Origin: CAHJWH01 sp965198905
GTDB taxonomy: Bacteria; Pseudomonadota; Alphaproteobacteria; Caulobacterales; Caulobacteraceae
Assembly (NCBI GenBank): GCA_965198905.1
Contig: OZ240678.1
Coordinates: 806,001-870,000 of the forward strand
Length of the DNA stretch: 64,000 nucleotides
Reading direction: 5' to 3'
Position 1 is the first letter of the stretch, and each line of letters opens with the position of its first letter. Of this stretch, positions 59,059-64,000 are shown in pieces. The notes under the pieces are model-generated. The model did not search any database. It saw only the letters and a list, made by a program, of their open reading frames with translations, and was not told where the DNA came from. The position numbers and the translations under genes are program-made.

Positions 59059-59244
59059 ATGAAGAAGCTTATCCTGGCGGCCGTTGCGGCCACCGCCCTG
59101 ATATCTGCGGCGCCTGCCGCCATGGCTCAACCCTATGGTTACTACCATCATCACTACTTCCATCGTCACTTCGGTTATGGCCCTAGGTTCGGCTATGGCT
59201 TTCATCATCGGCACTTCTGCTATCATCACCCCTATCGCTGCTGA
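59059..59244 (+). CDS. small secreted His/Tyr/Gly-rich protein (copy 2)
   Basis: A 61-residue protein. The signal peptide (LILAAVAATALISAAPAAMA) is followed by QPYGYYHHHYFHRHFGYGPR and FGYGFHHRHFCYHHPYRC. The mature part has about 11 His and two Cys, adding thiol ligands absent from copy 1. It is 66 bp downstream of copy 1 and followed by a strong terminator, so both are probably one transcript. I know no family function. Confidence 0.7.
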   Translation: MKKLILAAVAATALISAAPAAMAQPYGYYHHHYFHRHFGYGPRFGYGFHHRHFCYHHPYRC

Positions 59245-59256
59245 TTTTGCGGATCG

Positions 59257-59284
59257 GGGCCGGAGCTTAGCTCCGGCCCTTTTT
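59257..59284 (+). terminator. rho-independent terminator
   Basis: A perfect 10-bp stem, GGGCCGGAGC with GCTCCGGCCC around a TTA loop, is followed by TTTTT, 12 bp after the second His-rich gene. It is the clearest intrinsic terminator in the window. Confidence 0.92.
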
Positions 59285-59291
59285 CGTAAGC

Positions 59292-60110
59292 TCAGGGCCC
59301 CTGTCTCAGCCGACCCTCGATCACAGTGACCGCCTGTCCTGAGATCATCACCCGCTCGCCGGCCACTTGGCAGTGAATGTCGGCCCCTCGGCCAGGATAG
59401 GCCTGGTGAAAATCCAGCTCGAGCCGACCCAGCATGGCGGCCCAGACGGGCGCCAGGACGCAGTGGGCCGAACCGGTCGCCGGGTCTTCCGGGATGCCGG
59501 ACCCCGGCGCGAAGAACCGGCTCACCACCCGGTATGGCTGGCCGGGGTCGGCGGCGGCGCTGACGATGACATTGCCCCGCTCGCTCGGGCCTGCGCCCAG
59601 GCGCTCCACCTTCATCAAGTCGGGCGACAACGCTCTAACAGCCGTTTCACTGGACAGGATGGCCAGCATGAAGCGGCTGGCGAACACCTGGAGGGGCTCA
59701 GCGCCCAGGGCCTCGGCGAGGCCGTCCGGGACGTCCACCGGCGTCGCGGCGGCGGCTGGAAAGTCCATCCGGTAGCCGCGCGCCGCCATCTCGACGCTCA
59801 GTTGGCCCGAGGACACGGTGTCGAAGACTAGCCGCGCGCCGCTCAGCCCCAACTCGCTGAAGAGGACATGGGCTGCGGCCAGGGTGGCGTGGCCGCACAG
59901 CGGAACCTCGATCGTCGGGGTGAACCAGCGCAGCTCGAAGCGATCCGGATCGACGGTCCGGCGAAGGAAGGCCGTCTCGGCCTGCTTGTTCTCCTCGGCC
60001 AGGGCCTGCATCCAGGCCGCGTCCGGCCAGTCGTCGAACGGCTCGACCACGCAGGCTGGATTGCCGCGGAAGGGCCGGTCGGCGAAGGCGTCCACTGTCC
60101 ACTGCCGCAT
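59292..60110 (-). CDS. PhzF-family isomerase/epimerase-like protein
   Basis: A 272-residue PhzF-fold protein: VDAFADRPFRGNPACVVEPFDDWPDAAWMQALAEENKQAETAFL shows the GNPA motif and the catalytic Glu in QAETAF. ELRWFTPTIEVPLCGHATLAAAHVL follows, then a second half with RFFAPGSGIPEDPATGSAHCVLAP. PhzF relatives isomerise dihydrohydroxyanthranilate or epimerise amino acids; the substrate here is unknown. A longer upstream reading overlaps thiD antisense and is rejected; ATG 60110 has GAGGG ahead. It lies 43 bp after thiD. Confidence 0.88.
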   Translation of the reverse strand: MRQWTVDAFADRPFRGNPACVVEPFDDWPDAAWMQALAEENKQAETAFLRRTVDPDRFELRWFTPTIEVPLCGHATLAAAHVLFSELGLSGARLVFDTVSSGQLSVEMAARGYRMDFPAAAATPVDVPDGLAEALGAEPLQVFASRFMLAILSSETAVRALSPDLMKVERLGAGPSERGNVIVSAAADPGQPYRVVSRFFAPGSGIPEDPATGSAHCVLAPVWAAMLGRLELDFHQAYPGRGADIHCQVAGERVMISGQAVTVIEGRLRQGP

Positions 60111-60153
60111 CGTCAGACCCTCGCCTCGACGGATCGGTCCGATCCGCGCGTCA

Positions 60154-60960
60154 TCATGGCCGATCCCGCAGCCGCCAGCCATGGTCGAGCGGGCCGTGGC
60201 CGGCGCCAAAGCCCGGCGCATGGAGGATGGCGCCGCGCACATAGTCCCGGGCGCGCTCCACGGCGGTCTCCAGCGCGACACCGCGCGCAAGCTGCGCCGC
60301 GATGGCCGACGCGAGCGAGCATCCGGTGCCATGGGTGTGACGACTGTCGATGCGCCCGCTCTCGAACCGCGTCTCGCCGCTCGGCGTCATCAGCACGTCC
60401 ACCACCCGCGGGCCGGGCAGGTGACCCCCCTTCATCAGAACCGCCCGGGCGCCGGCCTCGAGCAGGAGCTCGCCGGCCCGACGCAGGTCGTCGGCCGTTT
60501 GGACGGGCGTCCCCGTCAGCACCTCGGCCTCGGGCGCGTTCGGCGTGAGCACCGCCGCTCGCCCCACGAGCAGATCGAGCAGGGCCCGCACCGCCGCGTC
60601 GGACGCGAGGCTCGCGCCGCCCTTGGCCGTCATGACGGGGTCGATGACGGCGGGCGCATCGCCGGCCGCGTCGATCAGCTCAGCTGCGACCCGCACCATC
60701 TCGGCGCCGCCCAGCATTCCGATCTTCACGGCGTCGGTCCCGATATCCTCGAGCACCGCGAGCCCCTGGGCTTGAACCACGTCGGGCGGCACGGCGAAGA
60801 CGGAGTGGACCCCCAAGCTGTTCTGCACGGTCACCGCGGTGACCGCGGTCGCCGCATGGCCGCCGAACATGGCGATGGTCTTGACGTCCGCCTGCAGCCC
60901 CGCCCCGCCCCCGCTGTCGGAGCCGGCGACGACGAGCACCCGGCCGAGGTCTTCACCCAT
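60154..60960 (-). CDS. thiD: hydroxymethylpyrimidine/phosphomethylpyrimidine kinase
   Basis: A 268-residue ribokinase-like kinase that phosphorylates HMP and HMP-P in thiamine synthesis. Motifs are VLVVAGSDSGGGAGLQADVKTIAMFGGHAATAVTAVTVQNS, VKIGMLGGAEMV, DPVMTAKGGASL, LTPNAPEAEVLTG, VLMKGGHLPGP and HTHGTGCSLASAIAAQLARG with the catalytic Asp region replaced by the GTGCS anion hole form usual in ThiD. The start is ATG 60960. No other thi gene or TPP riboswitch is visible nearby. Confidence 0.92.
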   Translation of the reverse strand: MGEDLGRVLVVAGSDSGGGAGLQADVKTIAMFGGHAATAVTAVTVQNSLGVHSVFAVPPDVVQAQGLAVLEDIGTDAVKIGMLGGAEMVRVAAELIDAAGDAPAVIDPVMTAKGGASLASDAAVRALLDLLVGRAAVLTPNAPEAEVLTGTPVQTADDLRRAGELLLEAGARAVLMKGGHLPGPRVVDVLMTPSGETRFESGRIDSRHTHGTGCSLASAIAAQLARGVALETAVERARDYVRGAILHAPGFGAGHGPLDHGWRLRDRP

Positions 60961-61107
60961 GCCCCTCCCTAACCCGCGCTCGGAAGCGGCGGAAGCGCCA
61001 GGGCGCAATGCGGGCGGCGGACTAGGAGCCGCGCGTCACAGGTCCCGATTGCGTCTTCTTCAAAACAATCTAGATGCGTCCACGTCTTGTCGGGGGACGA
61101 GAGTGTC

Positions 61108-63651
61108 ATGCGAGAACGGCTGCGGGGCGCGTACGGCCGGCTTAGAACCGTCCCGTGGGCCGGGGTCGTCGCCTCGCGCCTCGTCTGGGCGGCGAAAGGG
61201 GCGCTGGGCCGGCCGGTCGGGCTCGCCGCGACGCAGTTGGTCCCGCCGAAAGCCCGAAGACCCGAAACGCCGGCGCCCGACGCCCGGCTCCAGGTGGCGC
61301 TGGCCGCGATCCAGGCGCTGAGCGAGCGCATATCGGCGCTCGAACCCGCTCGGGCGGGGCAGCGGGCCGCCCAGCCCGAGTCGAGAAACGGGGCGTTGAA
61401 CACGGTCTCGGTGATCGTCAGCACTTTGGACCGGGCGGACTGGCTGGACCGCGCCCTCACCGCCCTCGCCTACCAGCGCCATCGCGCGTTCGAGGTCATC
61501 GTCGTGGCGGGGCCTTGCCGGGACGGAACTGACGCTGTCCTGGCCCGTCACGGCGGGCGTATCCGCACCCTGAGGTGTGACGAGGCCAACCTGTCCGCCG
61601 CCCGGAACAAGGGGCTGGCGGCGGCGCGGGGCGACATGGTGGCCTTTCTGGATGACGACGCCGCGCCCGAGCCCGACTGGCTGGACCGCCTCTGCGCCGC
61701 CTACAATGATCCGCAGGTCGGTGGGGCCGGCGGCTTGATCCGCGACCGGACCGGCCTCGGCTACCAGTGCAAGGTGGTGGCCGCCGATCGCTTCGGACGC
61801 TCGGCAGAAGTCGGTGAGATGCGGCGCGCGCGGCTGGACCTGCCGGGGTCCGAGGTGGAACGGTATCTGAGCCTGACCGGCGCCAACAGCTCGTTCCGCC
61901 GACAGGCGCTGCTCGACATCGGCGGCTTCGACGAGGCCTACGTCTACTTCCTCGACGAGACCGACGTCTGCCTGCGCCTGTGCGAGGCGGGTTGGCGACT
62001 GACGGTGGTCGCGGAGGCGGAGGTCCACCACGCCTACGCGCCGAACGCGCAACGCCGCCTCGACCGGGCGCCGCGCAGCCTGCTCGACTGCGCGCGCTCG
62101 GCCACCTATTTCGCCCTCCGCAACGCCGCCCCGCGCCATGGTCTGGTCGCCGCCGCCGACCACCTTCACGACTACGCCACGACCCTGCGCCGCGACACGT
62201 TGTGGCGGCGTGACCACGGCGTCCTGACCGAGCCGGACGCCGAACGGCTGCTGGCGGAGATCGAGGCCGGAATGGCGCAGGGCGTCGCCTTGGCCTTCGA
62301 GGGTCGGCGACGCCTACTGGCGCCGAACCTGGCCGAGCGCGCCGGCGTGGCGACGCCGGTCGCCGGTGCGCCCTCGGTCCGCCCGGACACCGAGCGGCTG
62401 AAGCTCTGCCTGCTGTCGCAGGCCTATCCTTCGGCCGCCGAGGTCGAACATCCCCCCGGCGGCGTCGCGGTCTGGACCCAGGCCTTGGCGCTGGCCATGG
62501 CCGCCGCCGGGCACGAGGTGACGGTGATCACCCGCGCCGGCGGGGAAGAGCCCAGCGTGAGCTTCGAAGCCGAAGACGGGGCGGGCGTCTGGGTTCACCG
62601 GGTGGGCGGCCGGCTGGACCCCGGCCCGCAACGCCAGGACGAGGCTCTCGCCGCCCTGCCATCCAGCGTCGCGGAACCAGCCCTGGCGGCGGCTTTGGAG
62701 GTGATGCGGATCGATGCGCGACGGGCGTTCGACCTCGTCATGGGGCCGCTCTGGGACCTGGAACCCGTCGCCCTGTTCGGCCGGGCGCCGTGCCCCGTCG
62801 CGGTGAGCCTGCACACCGCCTGCGCTCAGATGAGCGCGTACAAGCCGCAGTGGGATCGGAATTATCGCCGCAGCCACGTGGACAAGGTGGTGGCCGGAGA
62901 GCGCCGGTTGCTGGCCCAGGCCCCTCACGTTCTTTCCAACAGCTTCGCCGCCGCCGTCGACATCGGCGCGGCCCTGAACCTGCCCGAGCTTGCGGCGCGC
63001 ACCGTGGTGATCCCGCACGGTCTACCGGACCTGGCCCGGGGCGTTTCGGCGGCGATGCGCGATGACGGCGTAGAAGTCCTGTTCGTCGGGCGGCTGGAAC
63101 GGCGCAAGGGGATCGACGTGCTGCTGGCCGCCGCCGCCGAGGTGCTCGCCGCCGCACCCGAAGCGCGCCTCGTGATCGTCGGGGAGGATGTGACGGCGGA
63201 GGGCGAACCGTGGCGCGAGGCGTATCCACGACGTCATGCGGGCGCCTCCTGGCTGGCGCGGGTCCGTTTCACCGGCCCGCTCTCGCGTCCCGAACTCCTC
63301 GCCCGCTACGCCGCCTGCGACCTCGTCGTCGCGCCATCGCGCTACGAGAGCTTCGGCTTGACCGCTTTGGAGGCGATGATCTTTGCCAAGCCTTGCGTGG
63401 CCAGCAACGCCGGCGGCTTGGCCGAGGTGGTGATCCACGATCAAACGGGATGTCTGGTCCCGCCGGACGACCCGGCTGCGCTGGCCGCGGCGCTCCGGCG
63501 CCTCGTCCGCGATCCTGCCCTGCGACGCCGGATGGGCGCAGCGGGGCGAGCCCGCTACGAGGCGCATTTCACCTCCGCGGCCATGGCTCAGGCGATGGAG
63601 AGCTGGGTCTGGGAGGCCGTGAAGCATCCGCACCGCCTCGCCGCCGAATAG
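61108..63651 (+). CDS. two-domain glycosyltransferase (GT2-GT4 fusion)
   Basis: An 847-residue fusion. The N-terminal GT2 domain (about 95-340) has VSVIVSTLDRADWLDRALTALAYQ, AARNKGLAAARGDMVAFLDDDAAPEPDWL with the DxD-type DDD, and SLTGANSSFRRQALLDIGGFDEAYVYFLDETDVCLRL. The C-terminal GT4 domain (about 430-830) has LCLLSQAYPSAAEVEHPPGGVAVWTQALALAMAAAGHEVTVIT, VLFVGRLERRKGIDVLLAAAAEV and the EX7E region VVAPSRYESFGLTALEAMIFAKP. It probably adds two successive sugars to a surface glycan. It stands alone among housekeeping genes. ATG 61108 is chosen over an upstream TTG. Confidence 0.87.
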   Translation: MRERLRGAYGRLRTVPWAGVVASRLVWAAKGALGRPVGLAATQLVPPKARRPETPAPDARLQVALAAIQALSERISALEPARAGQRAAQPESRNGALNTVSVIVSTLDRADWLDRALTALAYQRHRAFEVIVVAGPCRDGTDAVLARHGGRIRTLRCDEANLSAARNKGLAAARGDMVAFLDDDAAPEPDWLDRLCAAYNDPQVGGAGGLIRDRTGLGYQCKVVAADRFGRSAEVGEMRRARLDLPGSEVERYLSLTGANSSFRRQALLDIGGFDEAYVYFLDETDVCLRLCEAGWRLTVVAEAEVHHAYAPNAQRRLDRAPRSLLDCARSATYFALRNAAPRHGLVAAADHLHDYATTLRRDTLWRRDHGVLTEPDAERLLAEIEAGMAQGVALAFEGRRRLLAPNLAERAGVATPVAGAPSVRPDTERLKLCLLSQAYPSAAEVEHPPGGVAVWTQALALAMAAAGHEVTVITRAGGEEPSVSFEAEDGAGVWVHRVGGRLDPGPQRQDEALAALPSSVAEPALAAALEVMRIDARRAFDLVMGPLWDLEPVALFGRAPCPVAVSLHTACAQMSAYKPQWDRNYRRSHVDKVVAGERRLLAQAPHVLSNSFAAAVDIGAALNLPELAARTVVIPHGLPDLARGVSAAMRDDGVEVLFVGRLERRKGIDVLLAAAAEVLAAAPEARLVIVGEDVTAEGEPWREAYPRRHAGASWLARVRFTGPLSRPELLARYAACDLVVAPSRYESFGLTALEAMIFAKPCVASNAGGLAEVVIHDQTGCLVPPDDPAALAAALRRLVRDPALRRRMGAAGRARYEAHFTSAAMAQAMESWVWEAVKHPHRLAAE

Positions 63652-63658
63652 CGGCAGC

Positions 63659-64000
63659 TCAGACGCCCATGTAGAGCGCTCGCGAAGGACAAAGGTCGGC
63701 CACCGGGCACTGGCCGCACCTCGGCTTGCGCGCCACGCAGATGTAGCGGCCATGCAGGATCAGCCAGTGGTGAGCGCGGGTGCGGTAGGGCGGCGGCACG
63801 CGCGCCATCAGGTCTCGCTCCACCGCATCCGGCGTGGTCGCCTGGGACAGGTCGAGCCGGTGGGAGACGCGGAACACGTGGGTGTCCACCGCGATCGCCG
63901 GCTCCACGTCCAGCTGGTTCAGCACCACGCTGGCGGTCTTGCGGCCGACGCCCGGCAGCGCCTGCAGCGCCTCGCGGTTCAAGGGCGTATCGCCGCCATA
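63659..64000 (-). CDS. nth: endonuclease III, C-terminal part
   Basis: The minus strand runs open to the window edge and reads the last 113 codons of endonuclease III, a DNA glycosylase/AP lyase for oxidised pyrimidines. The helix-hairpin-helix LPGVGRKTASVVLNQL and catalytic Asp in AIAVDTHVFRVSHRL are present. The [4Fe-4S] cluster is C-x6-C-x2-C-x5-C in YICVARKPRCGQCPVADLC. The catalytic Lys is inside the first motif (GRKTAS). The 5' part lies beyond the window. Confidence 0.95.
   Translation of the reverse strand, partial: YGGDTPLNREALQALPGVGRKTASVVLNQLDVEPAIAVDTHVFRVSHRLDLSQATTPDAVERDLMARVPPPYRTRAHHWLILHGRYICVARKPRCGQCPVADLCPSRALYMGV

Overview
The window reads as a GC-rich alphaproteobacterial chromosome, most likely Caulobacteraceae (Phenylobacterium/Caulobacter-like). 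Supporting signs are a short PutA with a divergent Lrp-type regulator, a serC-serA pair with a probable serC leader RNA, a TonB-dependent receptor of the type expanded in caulobacters and sphingomonads, DUF6152/DUF6644 proteins, and dispersed GC-rich inverted repeats. Genus is inferred from gene content only.

1-29 kb is a dense catabolic region. A long minus-strand run starts with a TonB-dependent receptor (10705 to 8375). It continues through a lipase-like hydrolase, a secreted protein of unknown family, DUF6152, a SnoaL-like protein, a VOC protein, a cytochrome b561/YceI pair, two DUF6644 membrane proteins, DUF4142 and a metallo-beta-lactamase-fold protein. Upstream of it, an FAH-family hydrolase, an extradiol-type dioxygenase and an FAD monooxygenase form a tight operon. 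A GntR regulator is divergent from that operon and faces aldehyde and alcohol dehydrogenases and another VOC protein. Next come a LysR/Rieske-oxygenase divergent pair, a frameshifted paralogue of the secreted unknown, and a NahR/LinR-type LysR divergent from an NmrA-like protein and a gamma-resorcylate-decarboxylase-type amidohydrolase. The decarboxylase has metal ligands at the family positions E8, H10, H164 and D287. Formaldehyde dehydrogenase, an MFS transporter and two SDRs close the region. Together this suggests uptake, decarboxylation, hydroxylation, ring cleavage and hydrolysis of a resorcylate- or orsellinate-like aromatic. No textbook operon with this exact content comes to mind.

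29-46 kb is an insertion-sequence graveyard. ISL3, IS3 (three types), IS66 and IS66/ISBst12-like elements are nested and truncated around a GDP-fucose/polysaccharide remnant: gmd, fcl, two GT4 glycosyltransferases and a decayed third. A vapBC toxin-antitoxin pair, two tRNA-Cys 3'-half repeats, a short-chain dehydrogenase scrap and a frameshifted tyrosine integrase follow. The island ends at an intact tRNA-Tyr (49067-49151) whose 3' end is repeated in tandem 44-bp units, which looks like serial attachment-site duplication.

49-64 kb is core chromosome: rlmB, a His/Pro-rich lipoprotein, an Lrp regulator divergent from putA, serC-serA, two tiny secreted His-rich proteins, a PhzF-family protein, thiD, a GT2-GT4 fusion glycosyltransferase and the 3' part of nth.
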